Positions 17,787 to 27,380 of a stretch of 64,000 nt of DNA are shown one piece after another. The stretch comes from Arachidicoccus rhizosphaerae. GTDB lineage: Bacteria; Bacteroidota; Bacteroidia; Chitinophagales; Chitinophagaceae. Position 1 is the first letter of the stretch, and each line of letters begins with the position of its first letter. The notes below the pieces were generated by a model, which did no database searches, was not told where the DNA came from, and saw only the letters and a list, made by a program, of their open reading frames with translations. Made by a program: the position numbers and the translations under genes. Where the stretch lies: assembly GCF_900107765.1 (NCBI RefSeq), contig NZ_FNQY01000001.1:534654-598653 (forward strand). The letters are read 5' to 3'.

Positions 17787-19355
17787 ATGACGTCGGAATT
17801 GATATTTGAAGCTATCGTGGCCATTGTTGGCGTGGTAGCGGGTATTATAGCGGGCAAGTTCATCTTCGCAAAAGATAACCGCAAGCAACTAGAGGAGGCC
17901 GAGCTAAAGGCGAAAGGCATTGTAAAAGAAGCACATCTGCGCGCTGAAACCATCAAAAAAGAGAAACAGTTAGAAGCAAAAGAAAAATTTGTACAATTAA
18001 AGGCAGAACACGACAAAGAGATCCTGGAGAGAAATAAAAAGATCGGAGACATTGAAAATAAAATCAAGCAAAAGGAGAATACCATCAACCAAAAGGAAAA
18101 TTCCCTGGATAAGCAGATTAAGGAAAACAATGTTATTAAAGACAATCTGAATAAACAGATTGAAGTCGTGAACTTAAAACGTACAGAACTGGAAAAGCAC
18201 CAGGAAGAGCATATCCGCCGCCTGGAAAAAATCTCCAATCTATCTTCTGAAGAAGCCAAGGCGCAACTCATTGAAAATCTGAAAAGTGAAGCCCGTACAC
18301 AGGCCCTCAGCCTGCAACAGGAAATCATTGAAGATGCCAAGCAGAAAGCCAATAAAGAGGCCAGAAAAATCATTATCCAGTCCATTCAGCGTACGGCAGC
18401 GGAGCAGACCATTGAAAATACCGTCACGGTATTCAACCTGGAAACCGATGAAGTCAAAGGACAGATTATCGGTAGGGAAGGACGTAATATCCGGGCCATT
18501 GAAGCAGCCACCGGTGTGGATCTGATTGTAGATGATACCCCGGAAGCGGTCATCTTATCCAGTTTTGATCCCCTGCGTCGTGAGATCGCCCGCCTGTCCT
18601 TACAGCGCCTGGTCTCTGACGGACGTATCCACCCGGCAAGAATCGAGGAAGTGGTGGAAAAAACCCGCCGTCAGCTCGAAGAGCAGGTCATGGAGATCGG
18701 GGAGCGTACGATTATTGAGCTCGGTATTCACGGGCTGCATAAAGAACTGGTGCGCATCGTCGGAAAAATGCGCTTCAGGTCCTCTTACGGACAGAACCTG
18801 CTGATGCACAGTAGGGAAACCGCCAATCTTTGTGGTATTATGGCCTCTGAGTTAGGGCTGAACCCTAAACTGGCCAAAAGAGCTGGCTTACTGCATGACA
18901 TCGGTAAAGTGCCGGATGAAGAAACAGAATTAAGCCATGCGTTATATGGCGCCAAACTGGCTGAAAAATACGGGGAAAATCCGGCGGTCGTGAACGCCAT
19001 CGGTGCCCACCACGATGAAATGGAAATGCTCTATGTCATTTCTCCTATCGTACAGGCCTGTGACGCCATCAGCGGTGCCCGCCCGGGCGCCCGTAGAGAG
19101 ATCATGCAGCAGTATATCCAGCGTATCAAAGACCTGGAATCGCTGGCACAGGCATACAGCGGTGTGGAAAAGGCCTATGCCATCCAGGCGGGTCGTGAGC
19201 TGCGCGTGATTGTGGAGGCAGACAAGGTAACCGATGAGGATTCCAATAAACTCAGTTTTGAGATCGCACAGAAAATCCAGACAGAAATGACCTATCCCGG
19301 TCAGATCAAGGTGACCGTTATCCGCGAGAAAAGAGCCGTCAATGTAGCCAGGTAA
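17787..19355 (+). CDS. rny: Ribonuclease Y
   Basis: Membrane-anchored endoribonuclease that starts mRNA decay. The 522-residue protein has an N-terminal membrane helix (about 5-25), a long Lys/Glu-rich coiled coil (about 30-190), a KH RNA-binding domain (about 205-270, with [17 protein letters not shown]) and an HD phosphohydrolase domain with LLHDIGK and AHHDE metal ligands. Length and order match RNase Y. It is alone in its transcript, with a hairpin in the leader and an 18-bp terminator behind; the leader hairpin could allow self-regulation. Confidence 0.96.
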   Translation: MTSELIFEAIVAIVGVVAGIIAGKFIFAKDNRKQLEEAELKAKGIVKEAHLRAETIKKEKQLEAKEKFVQLKAEHDKEILERNKKIGDIENKIKQKENTINQKENSLDKQIKENNVIKDNLNKQIEVVNLKRTELEKHQEEHIRRLEKISNLSSEEAKAQLIENLKSEARTQALSLQQEIIEDAKQKANKEARKIIIQSIQRTAAEQTIENTVTVFNLETDEVKGQIIGREGRNIRAIEAATGVDLIVDDTPEAVILSSFDPLRREIARLSLQRLVSDGRIHPARIEEVVEKTRRQLEEQVMEIGERTIIELGIHGLHKELVRIVGKMRFRSSYGQNLLMHSRETANLCGIMASELGLNPKLAKRAGLLHDIGKVPDEETELSHALYGAKLAEKYGENPAVVNAIGAHHDEMEMLYVISPIVQACDAISGARPGARREIMQQYIQRIKDLESLAQAYSGVEKAYAIQAGRELRVIVEADKVTDEDSNKLSFEIAQKIQTEMTYPGQIKVTVIREKRAVNVAR

Positions 19356-19385
19356 AAGACAACCGGCTTAAAAATAACAAGACAG

Positions 19386-19427
19386 AAGCCCCTTTTTTAT
19401 AAGTAACTGCTTATAAAAAAGGGGCTT
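19386..19427 (+). terminator. 18-bp perfect-stem terminator after rny
   Basis: AAGCCCCTTTTTTATAAG (19386-19403), loop TAACTG, then its exact complement CTTATAAAAAAGGGGCTT (19410-19427). The T tract after it is short. Confidence 0.75.
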
Positions 19428-19575
19428 GTTGGTGCTGGAAGGTGGCTTAATCATCTAAACGAACCAGGGGGATATTTTCCGGTAAATGCAGGTTATCTGC
19501 CTCCCTTTTCAGGTTATTTTATGATTAAACATTATAAAACCCGGCTGATTGCCACGAATTGCGTTGAATATTTAG

Positions 19576-19583
19576 TACCTTTG
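19576..19583 (+). promoter_or_regulatory. -7 box (TACCTTTG) of typA
   Basis: A perfect TAnnTTTG box with an inferred leader of about 20 nt before the ATG at 19608. Confidence 0.55.
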
Positions 19584-19607
19584 CGCCCTTAATATAAAAT
19601 TATTTTA

Positions 19608-21410
19608 ATGGACATCAGAAACATTGCCATAATTGCGCACGTTGACCACGGTAAAACCACACTGGTAGACAAGATCTTACACACAACCAAGGTCTTCCGT
19701 GAAAACCAGGACTCCGGTGAACTGATCATGGATAATAATGATCTGGAAAGAGAAAGAGGGATTACCATTTTCAGTAAAAATGCGGCGGTTAATTATAAAG
19801 GCATAAAAATTAACGTTATCGATACGCCCGGTCACTCCGACTTTGGCGGAGAGGTAGAGCGCGTCCTGAAAATGGCCGATGGCGTTATATTATTGGTGGA
19901 TGCTTTTGAAGGTCCGATGCCACAGACAAGATTTGTACTGCAAAAAGCTTTACAACTGAATTTAAAGCCGATTGTCGTTATCAATAAAGTCGATAAACCG
20001 AACTGCCGTCCCGACGAGGTACATGACGCAGTATTCGAACTGTTCTTTAACCTGGATGCTACCGAAGAGCAGCTGGATTTCCCTACCTTCTATGGTAGTG
20101 GTAAAAACGGCTGGTTCAATGACTCTTTAACCGAGATTGAAGGCATTGAGCCACTAATGGATGGTATCCTGAAATATGTTCCGGAACCTGTCGTCAATGA
20201 AGGTCCTTTGCAGATGCAGATTACTTCTTTGGATTACTCTTCCTTCCTGGGCCGTATCGCCGTAGGTAAGGTAACCCGCGGATCCATCAAGGAAGCACAG
20301 CAGATCGCCCTGGTACAGGCGGACGGTTCCATCAAAAAATCTAAAGTAAAAGAACTCTATGTTTTTGAAGGCATGGGTAAACGCCGGGCTACGGAAGTGA
20401 TGGCCGGTGACCTTTGTGCTGTAGTAGGACTGGAGGATTTTAATATCGGAGACACCATCTGCGACTCAGAAGTTCCCGAAGCATTGCCCGTCATTGCGGT
20501 AGATGAACCGACCATGAGCATGATGTTTTCCATCAACACCTCTCCGTTCTTTGGTAAGGAAGGTAAATTTGTTACTTCCAGACACTTAAGAGACCGTCTG
20601 TTTAAAGAGACAGAGAAAAATCTGGCTTTAAAAGTAGAAGATACAGACAGCGCTGACAGCTTCCTGGTTTATGGCCGTGGTATCCTGCACTTAGGAGTAC
20701 TGATTGAAACCATGCGCAGGGAAGGATATGAGCTGACTGTCGGACAGCCACAGGTACTGGTGAAGCAAATCGATGGTAAAAAGAATGAACCTTATGAAAA
20801 CCTGGTTGTAGACGTACCGGCTGATTTCTCCGGCAAAGTCATTGACCTGGTTACACAACGTAAAGGTGAGATGCTGATCATGGAAAGCAAGGGTGAAATG
20901 CAGCACCTGGAATTTGAGATTCCTTCCAGAGGACTGATCGGTCTGCGTTCTCAGATGCTGACCAATACTGCCGGTGAGGCGGTAATGGCTCATCGTTTCA
21001 TTGATTACAAACCCTGGAAAGGTGTGATCCCCGGCAGAAACAACGGTGTGTTGATTTCTAAGAACCAGGCGAGCACCACCGCTTACTCTATTGATAAATT
21101 ACAAGACAGAGGCTCCTTCTTTGTAGATCCGGGAGAAGACGTTTATATCGGCCAGATTATTGCTGAGCATATCAAACCAGGTGATCTGGTCGTGAATGCA
21201 ACGGAAGGTAAAAAACTGACCAACATGCGGGCGAGCGGTAGTGATGATTCTGTGAGAATCGTTCCTAAAATCCAGATGACGCTGGAAGAGTGCATGGAAT
21301 ATATTCAGGATGATGAGTGTATTGAAGTGACACCCAAAAGCATTCGTCTGCGTAAGACGCTGTTAAATGAAGAAGACAGAAGAAAACAATCCAAAAGCAT
21401 GAAAGCCTAA
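19608..21410 (+). CDS. typA: Ribosome-associated GTPase TypA/BipA
   Basis: Translational GTPase of the EF-G superfamily that binds ribosomes and helps assembly of the large subunit, chiefly under stress or cold. The G domain (about 1-195) has AHVDHGKTT (G1), the DTPGHSDFGGEVERV (G3) segment and NKVDKP (G4); domain II follows, then the EF-G III/V folds and the BipA-specific C-terminal domain with GIRGL-type PSRGLIGLRS and the GVLISKNQASTTAYSI segment. At 600 residues it has the normal length. It has its own promoter and terminator. Confidence 0.97.
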   Translation: MDIRNIAIIAHVDHGKTTLVDKILHTTKVFRENQDSGELIMDNNDLERERGITIFSKNAAVNYKGIKINVIDTPGHSDFGGEVERVLKMADGVILLVDAFEGPMPQTRFVLQKALQLNLKPIVVINKVDKPNCRPDEVHDAVFELFFNLDATEEQLDFPTFYGSGKNGWFNDSLTEIEGIEPLMDGILKYVPEPVVNEGPLQMQITSLDYSSFLGRIAVGKVTRGSIKEAQQIALVQADGSIKKSKVKELYVFEGMGKRRATEVMAGDLCAVVGLEDFNIGDTICDSEVPEALPVIAVDEPTMSMMFSINTSPFFGKEGKFVTSRHLRDRLFKETEKNLALKVEDTDSADSFLVYGRGILHLGVLIETMRREGYELTVGQPQVLVKQIDGKKNEPYENLVVDVPADFSGKVIDLVTQRKGEMLIMESKGEMQHLEFEIPSRGLIGLRSQMLTNTAGEAVMAHRFIDYKPWKGVIPGRNNGVLISKNQASTTAYSIDKLQDRGSFFVDPGEDVYIGQIIAEHIKPGDLVVNATEGKKLTNMRASGSDDSVRIVPKIQMTLEECMEYIQDDECIEVTPKSIRLRKTLLNEEDRRKQSKSMKA

Positions 21411-21510
21411 AGCGGATAGCGCAGGCCTTGAATAGTGTGGACAGGCTAAAAACAGCCTACAGGTTTTTTAGCAGATAGATGAAGATTCGAGAAGAATAGA
21501 AGTTTAGTTT

Positions 21511-21540
21511 AAGAAGAAAGAAAGAGAAAGAAGAAAAGAA
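21511..21540 (+). repeat. 30-nt homopurine (GA-rich) tract
   Basis: Thirty consecutive purines directly before the typA terminator hairpin. Possibly a simple low-complexity spacer. Confidence 0.6.
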
Positions 21541-21575
21541 CACCCTGTCAGGTAAACCGGCAGGGTGTTTTTTTT
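21539..21575 (+). terminator. Terminator after typA
   Basis: AACACCCTG (21539-21547) pairs with CAGGGTGTT (21561-21569), followed by a run of T to 21575. This is a classical intrinsic terminator. Confidence 0.9.
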
Positions 21576-21624
21576 GCTATTAATACGGTAAAAAAGCCGG
21601 TTCTAAGTGGGGAGGTACACCAGG

Positions 21625-22170
21625 CTAATTGCCATTGAGGATATCTGATTTTTGAGCCTCTATTTTTCCATAAAAGCCCATCTGATCCCGGTTGATGCTC
21701 TGCACCTGTAAGGTGGTATAGCCATTGGAAGAGATATTTAAAATCAGCTTATCGGCTGATTTTTGATTGTTCACCTTGATGGTGGCAATATAATAACCTC
21801 TTTTGGAGGTCTCATAGCTGTATTTAAAATCCGTACTCTCGAAGTCAATGCCGCCTTTGGTGGGATCCATTTCTGCCTGATAAGACCTGCCGTAAAAGGG
21901 CAGGTGCACTTTTAAGGAATCCCTCGTCACGGACAGATAATAACCCGCTCCTAATTGCCGCAGCTGCTGACCGCCGCCATTTGGCAGGATGCTCAGCACA
22001 TTGGTCCTTAAAGGGTTGGCGCTGGTCGCATTATAAACAAAGCTACCGGACTGTACCAGGGTGCCGACTTTCTCCTGTTCGGCGGTTTTATCTATATTAC
22101 TCTTAGTGGCACTGCAGGCGGCAAGGCTGAGTATAGCCATGGAGAACAGGGCGATAAATGCTGTTTTCAT
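21625..22170 (-). CDS. DUF4251 lipoprotein
   Basis: A 181-residue protein of the Bacteroidota family DUF4251, function unknown. A lipoprotein signal (FIALFSMAILSLAAC, Cys at about 19) shows it is lipid-anchored. The family hallmarks are the SLKVHLPFYGRSYQAE segment and a later GYTTLQVQSINRDQMGFYG strand region. It lies downstream of the transketolase subunit but behind a terminator, and a weak -7 box (TAACTTTA, minus strand, 22193-22200) suggests its own promoter. Confidence 0.82.
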   Translation of the reverse strand: MKTAFIALFSMAILSLAACSATKSNIDKTAEQEKVGTLVQSGSFVYNATSANPLRTNVLSILPNGGGQQLRQLGAGYYLSVTRDSLKVHLPFYGRSYQAEMDPTKGGIDFESTDFKYSYETSKRGYYIATIKVNNQKSADKLILNISSNGYTTLQVQSINRDQMGFYGKIEAQKSDILNGN

Positions 22171-22261
22171 GGGGATGGATTTAATATGCTACTAAAGTTA
22201 CCACAATTTAAAAGAACCCGCAAAGTAAATCGGCGAGTAAACGGATGGAGGCGGTAAGGAG

Positions 22262-22297
22262 CCCAAAAAAAAACGGGGCAGCAGAGCTACCCCGTTT
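22262..22297 (-). terminator. Terminator after the transketolase subunit gene
   Basis: On the minus strand AAACGGGG (22290-22297) pairs with CCCCGTTT (22271-22278) and is followed by a T run (A run at 22265-22273). It separates tkt from the DUF4251 gene. Confidence 0.85.
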
Positions 22298-22342
22298 GAA
22301 AATCATAAAATTATACTGGTAAAATCAGCAGGCTATTTAAGG

Positions 22343-23191
22343 TTAATAGTCACCGATTGAAGTTTCCGGTAATTGTTTTAAGGCGCTGGCCAGTTGCTCA
22401 TCATTAGGAGCGATGCCATGCCATTCGTGGTGACCTTCCATGAAGTCGACCCCTTTACCCATAACGGTCTTCATCAGGATAACCACGGGGCTGCCTGGTT
22501 TAGCCTGCTCTTTGGCCTGTTTTAAGGCGGCAGAGATAGCAGCAATGTCATTACCCTGTTCCAGGACAATCACCTGCCATTTAAAGGCCTTGAATTTAGC
22601 CGGTAAGTCGCCAAGATCCATTACTTCTTTAGTGGGTCCGTCGATTTGCTGGCCATTCCAGTCAACGGTTACAATCAGTCTTTCCACATCCAGGTTCGGG
22701 ATGGCCATGATAGCTTCCCAGTTCTGACCTTCTTCCAGTTCACCGTCTCCGCATAATGCATAAACGTAGTTATCGTCTCCGTTTTGTTTTTTAGCCAGTG
22801 CTGCTCCAAGTGCAACACTTAAGCCCTGACCCAGCGAACCGCTGGCAATCCGGATACCTGGTAAATGTTCATGAGTGGTCGGATGACCCTGCAGACGAGA
22901 GTTGATCTGACGGAAAGTCGCTAATTCTTTAGGATCAAAATAGCCTGCACGCGCAAGTGTTGCGTAAAATACAGGAGAAATATGGCCATTTGACAGGAAG
23001 AACAGGTCTTCTCCGATCCCATCCATATCAAAACCTTCTTTACGTTTCATTACATCAAAGTAAAGGGCGGTAAAGTAGTCAGCACAACCCAGAGAGCCTC
23101 CGGGGTGACCACTTTGACAACCATGTACCATTCTGACGATATCGCGGCGGATCTGCGTTGCAGTCTGCTCCAGTTGTTTACTATCTGCCAT
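22343..23191 (-). CDS. Transketolase, N-terminal subunit
   Basis: The thiamine-diphosphate binding half of a split transketolase, which moves two-carbon units between sugar phosphates in the pentose phosphate pathway. The ThDP motif is GDGELEEGQNWEA with WNGQQIDG after it; GCQSGHPGGSLGCAD and GSLGQGLSVALGAA are family signatures. I chose ATG 23191 (MADSKQ); an upstream ATG adds 13 non-conserved residues. The C-terminal subunit, usually encoded directly behind, is absent: the next gene is a DUF4251 lipoprotein after a terminator. The partner must be elsewhere in the genome. Confidence 0.93.
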   Translation of the reverse strand: MADSKQLEQTATQIRRDIVRMVHGCQSGHPGGSLGCADYFTALYFDVMKRKEGFDMDGIGEDLFFLSNGHISPVFYATLARAGYFDPKELATFRQINSRLQGHPTTHEHLPGIRIASGSLGQGLSVALGAALAKKQNGDDNYVYALCGDGELEEGQNWEAIMAIPNLDVERLIVTVDWNGQQIDGPTKEVMDLGDLPAKFKAFKWQVIVLEQGNDIAAISAALKQAKEQAKPGSPVVILMKTVMGKGVDFMEGHHEWHGIAPNDEQLASALKQLPETSIGDY

Positions 23192-23245
23192 GTAGTGTAG
23201 TCTTTTTTGTTTAAATGCTTTTTTGTTCAATGATTTTTTCAGCTT

Positions 23246-23253
23246 CGAAGATA
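23246..23253 (-). promoter_or_regulatory. Candidate -7 box (TATCTTCG) of the transketolase gene
   Basis: One mismatch to TAnnTTTG on the minus strand; the leader would be about 50 nt. Confidence 0.35.
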
Positions 23254-23322
23254 AAGCATTTTAGTCTAATGTGTTCAAGTCAGCTCCAATGATTTTGGGG
23301 AATTTGCCTGCAGCAGACAAGG

Positions 23323-23368
23323 CGCTTCGAAAACAGGGGGGCCGTAGCCGGTTCACCTGTTTTAAGCG
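23323..23368. repeat. Imperfect 13-bp inverted repeat
   Basis: CGCTT-CG-AAAACAGG (23323-23337) pairs with CCTGTTTTAAGCG (23356-23368), with a CG bulge; a third AAAACAGG lies at 23384-23391. It could be a shared operator or a leader hairpin. Confidence 0.4.
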
Positions 23369-23489
23369 AACGATTGTTTTTGTAAAACAGGCTTTTAGTA
23401 AGGGTTTACAAGGAGCGCTGCGGGCATGTACAGGTTATAGAATAACTAAATATTTGGGAAAAAATCATGGCACAAACGATCTTTTAAGT

Positions 23490-23497
23490 TAATTTCG
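23490..23497 (+). promoter_or_regulatory. Candidate -7 box (TAATTTCG) of frr-pheS-pgk
   Basis: One mismatch to TAnnTTTG, 22 nt before the frr ATG. Confidence 0.4.
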
Positions 23498-23519
23498 CCA
23501 CACTTAAAATGGAATTTTT

Positions 23520-24083
23520 ATGTCAGATACAATAGAGTCGATATTAAGTGAAGCCCAGTCGGGAATGAAAAAGCGCATGGCGCACCTGGATGTTGAACTA
23601 TCCAGGATCCGGGCGGGTAAGGCCTCTGTCTCCATCTTAGACGGGGTAGTGGCCGAATATTATGGCAATCCGACCCCGATCAGCCAGGTGGCTAATATAA
23701 GCGTGATGGATGCCAGAACCATAACTATCCAGCCCTGGGAAAAAAACATGCTCAGCGTTATAGAAAGAGCCATTATGGCCGCTAATATCGGGCTGACACC
23801 GCAAAATGACGGGGTACAGATCCGCCTGTTTTTACCACCGCTCACAGAAGAGCGCAGAAGAGAGCTCTTTAAAAGAGCTACTGCGGAAGGAGAAAACGGC
23901 AAAGTCGGCATCCGGACCATCCGCAGAGACAGCATCGAACAGATTAAAAAGCTGCAAAAAGACGGGCTGAGTGAGGATTTAGCCAAAGGGGGCGAGAAAA
24001 GCGTACAGGAACTCACCGATAAGTTTATCCTGGAAGTGGATAATGTGCTGGCCGCCAAAGAAAAAGAAATCATGGAGATCTAA
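23520..24083 (+). CDS. frr: Ribosome recycling factor
   Basis: Splits post-termination ribosomes together with EF-G. The 187-residue length and all-alpha/beta layout fit: LSRIRAGKAS near the N-terminus, the DARTITIQPWEK strand, then PPLTEERRRELFKRA and the long C-terminal helices. It starts a cluster with pheS (37 bp gap) and pgk (51 bp gap), probably one transcript of growth-related genes. Confidence 0.97.
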   Translation: MSDTIESILSEAQSGMKKRMAHLDVELSRIRAGKASVSILDGVVAEYYGNPTPISQVANISVMDARTITIQPWEKNMLSVIERAIMAANIGLTPQNDGVQIRLFLPPLTEERRRELFKRATAEGENGKVGIRTIRRDSIEQIKKLQKDGLSEDLAKGGEKSVQELTDKFILEVDNVLAAKEKEIMEI

Positions 24084-24120
24084 GGAATAAAGGGGGTGTT
24101 TTCCTTCACCCCAACAGATT

Positions 24121-25149
24121 ATGGACGAATTACTTAAACAGATTCAGCAATATACAGCGGCCATAGAGGCCGCTTCTCCTTCCGGTAGGGAGCAGGTCGA
24201 AGCCTTCCGTATCCAGTACCTGGGCACCAAGGGGATTGTAAAAAGCCTCATGGGTTCCATGAAGGATATTCAGCCCGACCAGCGCAAGGCAGCCGGCCAG
24301 GCGCTTAATGAATTTAAAAAACTGGCAGAAGCCAAACTGGAAAGCCTCCAGGATGCCAACGAGTCGGCTGGTGAAGATGATCAGAAATTTGATCTGTCCC
24401 TGCCGGGCGATTTTGTCGGGGTCGGCACCAGGCATCCGTTAAGCATCGTGCGTGGCAGAATTGTCTCCATCTTTAAAAAGCTCGGTTTTGCAATCGCAGA
24501 AGGGCCGGATATTGAGGACGACTGGCACAATTTCGGGGCCATGAACCTGCCCGAAGACCATCCTGCCAGAGATATGCAGGATACCTTTTATATTTCCCAG
24601 AACCCGTCCTGGCTGCTCAGAACCCACACGAGCAGTGTACAGGCCAGGGTGATGGAATCCCAAAAACCGCCTATCCGGGTCATCTGCCCCGGCAGGGTTT
24701 ACCGCAATGAAACCATCAGTGCCCGTGCGCACTGTTTTTTCCATCAGGTAGAAGGGTTATATATCGCTGAGAATGTAAGCTTTGCAGATCTCAAACAGAC
24801 TTTATACTTCTTCGTACAGGAAATGTTCGGCAAAGAGGTGAAGGTAAGATTCAGACCCAGTTATTTCCCCTTTACAGAGCCCAGTGCAGAAATGGATATC
24901 AGCTGCCTTATCTGTGAAGGAAAAGGCTGTAACGTATGTAAACATACCGGTTGGGTAGAGATACTCGGTAGTGGTATGGTCCACCCCAACGTGCTGGAGA
25001 ATTTTGGCATAGATTCCAATAAATATACCGGCTTTGCCTTTGGTATGGGCGTAGAGCGTATCACACAGCTGAAGTACCGGGTCAACGACCTCCGGTTATA
25101 CTCTCAAAATGATATTCGTTTCCTACAGCAATTTACCGGCGCTGTGTAG
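24121..25149 (+). CDS. pheS: Phenylalanyl-tRNA synthetase alpha subunit
   Basis: Catalytic subunit of the alpha2beta2 enzyme that charges tRNA-Phe. The N-terminal coiled coil (about 1-85) carries YLGTKG; the class II core has the HQVEGLYI segment, motif 2-like RVYRNETISARAHC, RFRPSYFPFTEPSAE and the motif 3 segment FAFGMGVERI. At 342 residues the length is normal. pheT (beta subunit) is not in the window, which is common in Bacteroidota where the two are unlinked. Confidence 0.97.
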   Translation: MDELLKQIQQYTAAIEAASPSGREQVEAFRIQYLGTKGIVKSLMGSMKDIQPDQRKAAGQALNEFKKLAEAKLESLQDANESAGEDDQKFDLSLPGDFVGVGTRHPLSIVRGRIVSIFKKLGFAIAEGPDIEDDWHNFGAMNLPEDHPARDMQDTFYISQNPSWLLRTHTSSVQARVMESQKPPIRVICPGRVYRNETISARAHCFFHQVEGLYIAENVSFADLKQTLYFFVQEMFGKEVKVRFRPSYFPFTEPSAEMDISCLICEGKGCNVCKHTGWVEILGSGMVHPNVLENFGIDSNKYTGFAFGMGVERITQLKYRVNDLRLYSQNDIRFLQQFTGAV

Positions 25150-25200
25150 CAGCTAGTAAGCAAGACCTCCTCCACTCACATCAAACAAAAACAAAAAAGC

Positions 25201-26397
25201 ATGAGCAAGTTTAACGATTACGATTTTAAAGGGCAAAAAGCGCTGATCCGCGTGGATTTTAATGTGCCTTTAGATAAACAGACACTGGCCGTTACCGATG
25301 ATACCCGCATCCGGGCAGCGGTACCTACCATTAAAAAAATTCTGGCGGATGGCGGCAGTGTGATACTGATGAGCCATTTAGGCCGACCTAAAAGCGGTCC
25401 GGAAGATAAATTCTCTTTAAAACATATCATGGGCCGCGTCAGTGAACTCTTAGGTGTGGATGTTCAGTTTGCAGATGACTGTATTGGTGCAGAGGCCACT
25501 GAGAAAGCGGCAGCCTTGCTTCCGGGTCAGGTGTTACTGCTGGAAAACCTGCGTTTTTATCCTGAGGAAGAAAAAGGAGACAAAGCCTTCGCTGAAAAAC
25601 TCAGCAAATTAGGCGATGTGTACGTTAATGATGCCTTTGGAACAGCACACAGAGCCCACGCTTCTACCGCCGTCATTGCACAATTCTTTGCAGCAGATAA
25701 AAAAATGTTCGGTCTTTTAATGCAGGCAGAAGTTGCCAGTGCTGAAAAAGTACTGCACAAAGCAGAGAATCCATTTTGCGCCATTATCGGAGGTGCCAAA
25801 GTATCCGATAAAATCTTAATTATTGAAAACCTGCTGGAAAGAGCCACCGATATCATTATCGGAGGCGGTATGGCCTATACCTTCTTCAAGGCGCAGGGCG
25901 GTCAGATCGGGAGCTCACTTTGCGAAGAAGACAGGCTCGATACGGCCCTGGAGCTGCTGAAAAAAGCAGCAGACAAAGGGGTTAATATCCACCTGCCAAG
26001 TGACTCTATCATTGCCGATAAATTTGCTGCCGATGCGGAAGTCTCTGCAGCGCCCAGCACGAATATCCCTGCCGGCTGGCTGGGACTGGATATTGCGGAA
26101 GAAGCGCGTAAGAGTTTCTCCAATGTCATCAAAAATTCCAAAACCATTTTATGGAACGGACCAATGGGTGTTTTTGAAATGGAAAACTTCCAGGGCGGTA
26201 CCAAATGCATTGCGGAAGCGGTGGCAGAGGCAACAGCTAACGGTGCCTTTTCTTTAGTGGGTGGCGGAGATAGCGTTGCTGCTGTCAATAAATTTAATCT
26301 GGGAGATAAAATCAGTTATGTCTCCACCGGTGGTGGTGCTTTACTGGAATATTTTGAAGGTAAAATTTTACCAGGTATTGCAGCGATCAGTGAATAG
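25201..26397 (+). CDS. pgk: Phosphoglycerate kinase
   Basis: Glycolytic enzyme that transfers the acyl phosphate of 1,3-bisphosphoglycerate to ADP. Signature RVDFNVPLD at residues about 17-25, the SHLGRPK segment, and the C-terminal nucleotide-binding WNGPMGVFE and GGGDSVAAV motifs are all intact. At 398 residues it is normal length. It is the last gene of the frr-pheS-pgk cluster and is followed by a good terminator. Confidence 0.98.
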   Translation: MSKFNDYDFKGQKALIRVDFNVPLDKQTLAVTDDTRIRAAVPTIKKILADGGSVILMSHLGRPKSGPEDKFSLKHIMGRVSELLGVDVQFADDCIGAEATEKAAALLPGQVLLLENLRFYPEEEKGDKAFAEKLSKLGDVYVNDAFGTAHRAHASTAVIAQFFAADKKMFGLLMQAEVASAEKVLHKAENPFCAIIGGAKVSDKILIIENLLERATDIIIGGGMAYTFFKAQGGQIGSSLCEEDRLDTALELLKKAADKGVNIHLPSDSIIADKFAADAEVSAAPSTNIPAGWLGLDIAEEARKSFSNVIKNSKTILWNGPMGVFEMENFQGGTKCIAEAVAEATANGAFSLVGGGDSVAAVNKFNLGDKISYVSTGGGALLEYFEGKILPGIAAISE

Positions 26398-26460
26398 TAA
26401 ATAGCAACTGGAAATAATCTTTGTATGCAAAATGGTTATTCCCGGCTTAAATGATAACAG

Positions 26461-26497
26461 ATACGGGGATGCTTAATTCAATTAGGCATCCCCGTAT
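26461..26497 (+). terminator. Terminator after pgk
   Basis: ATACGGGGATGC (26461-26472) pairs with GCATCCCCGTAT (26486-26497), a perfect 12-bp stem, then TATTTG. It may also serve the convergent HEPN gene. Confidence 0.75.
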
Positions 26498-26531
26498 TAT
26501 TTGTGGCAAGCAACCGTTTAAAAGACGGGTA

Positions 26532-27380
26532 CTAAATTTTTAAATAGCTGTCTGCTGTCTGCCGTGTCCTCTCCAGCAGCAAGTTGACTTTATGGATAAT
26601 GATATCCAGATCTGCTGCCGCTATTTTATAAGCATCGCAATAGCGCGCGTGTGTATAGGCCAGGTCGAACTCTTCCAAAAGAAACCGCTCCTCCAGCGTT
26701 TCTTCCGGAAAAATATCAGAGAGCGGTGGTGCGTACCTGTGGACCTGTTTTTGGATGCGTCTGATTTCATGGGTTTTAGTTTCCTGACCGCTCAGACTAA
26801 GTAGCAATGCGCGCAGACTAAGCTCCGCTGCCTGGTGCAATAAGAAAATGGCAACCGTTGTCGTATCGTTTTCTAACAGGGAAGTAGCGGCCGATCTGAA
26901 AGCCAGTGCTTTTGCATAATTCTTTTCAAAATCGATCATCGCATCTTCTTTCGTTGTTTTTATAAGTTCAGGCGCGGGGACCGGATAATCCAAGGCCTGA
27001 TCGTCATATACCAAATTTTCGGGAGTGCAATGTAAAGCGTAGAATATCTGGCCTTCTTGTAACCGTTTCAACAGTTCCTCTTCATTCTGAATGGAGCATG
27101 CCACTTTATTGTCTTTTATATAAGACAATTCTAAACCGGACTGCAGTTCAAAAAAAGATGGATTGCTTTTAGAGGGCAACACCACCATAAGATCAATATA
27201 TGGATCCGGATCCATATGACTTTGTTCGGGTCGTTTTATTTTATATATTTTTGATGGAGCCAGCGCGGCTACAATGAACTGGACCAAAGGACTTATGACA
27301 TTCGTCTTGTGAGGGGCAATCCCCTGCATAGGATGATTGAGCGTCTGATTGTTTTGATGTTGGCCTGAGTTAATATCCAT
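26532..27380 (-). CDS. HEPN-domain protein with degenerate nucleotidyltransferase-like N-terminus
   Basis: A 282-residue cytoplasmic protein. The C-terminal half (about 145-275) has the HEPN pattern: FLLHQAAELSLRALLLSLSG, then THEI and the ARYCDAYKI helix. The N-terminal half (about 28-120) looks like a minimal nucleotidyltransferase fold in which only YIDLMVVLP recalls the DxD strand and the GSxxxG loop is missing. Such MNT-HEPN fusions relate to toxin-antitoxin or stress systems, but here the catalytic NTase residues look lost. An R-x5-H (RIQKQVH) is present, although not clearly at the HEPN RNase site. The gene is a single unit in AT-rich surroundings. Confidence 0.65.
   Translation of the reverse strand: MDINSGQHQNNQTLNHPMQGIAPHKTNVISPLVQFIVAALAPSKIYKIKRPEQSHMDPDPYIDLMVVLPSKSNPSFFELQSGLELSYIKDNKVACSIQNEEELLKRLQEGQIFYALHCTPENLVYDDQALDYPVPAPELIKTTKEDAMIDFEKNYAKALAFRSAATSLLENDTTTVAIFLLHQAAELSLRALLLSLSGQETKTHEIRRIQKQVHRYAPPLSDIFPEETLEERFLLEEFDLAYTHARYCDAYKIAAADLDIIIHKVNLLLERTRQTADSYLKI

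Larger units (their letters stand above)
23192..23519. other. Divergent intergenic region between transketolase and frr
   Basis: It contains divergent -7 boxes (23246-23253 minus; 23490-23497 plus) and an imperfect inverted repeat at 23323-23368. A 73-codon open frame here shows no family signature and is not called. Confidence 0.5.

Noticed and set aside
17777..18385. 202-codon minus-strand frame opposite rny
   Set aside because: A Ser/Phe/Leu-rich shadow of the Lys/Glu-rich coiled coil of RNase Y.
23271..23492. 73-codon frame between the transketolase gene and frr
   Set aside because: Covers the inverted repeats and the frr -7 box; composition is not protein-like.
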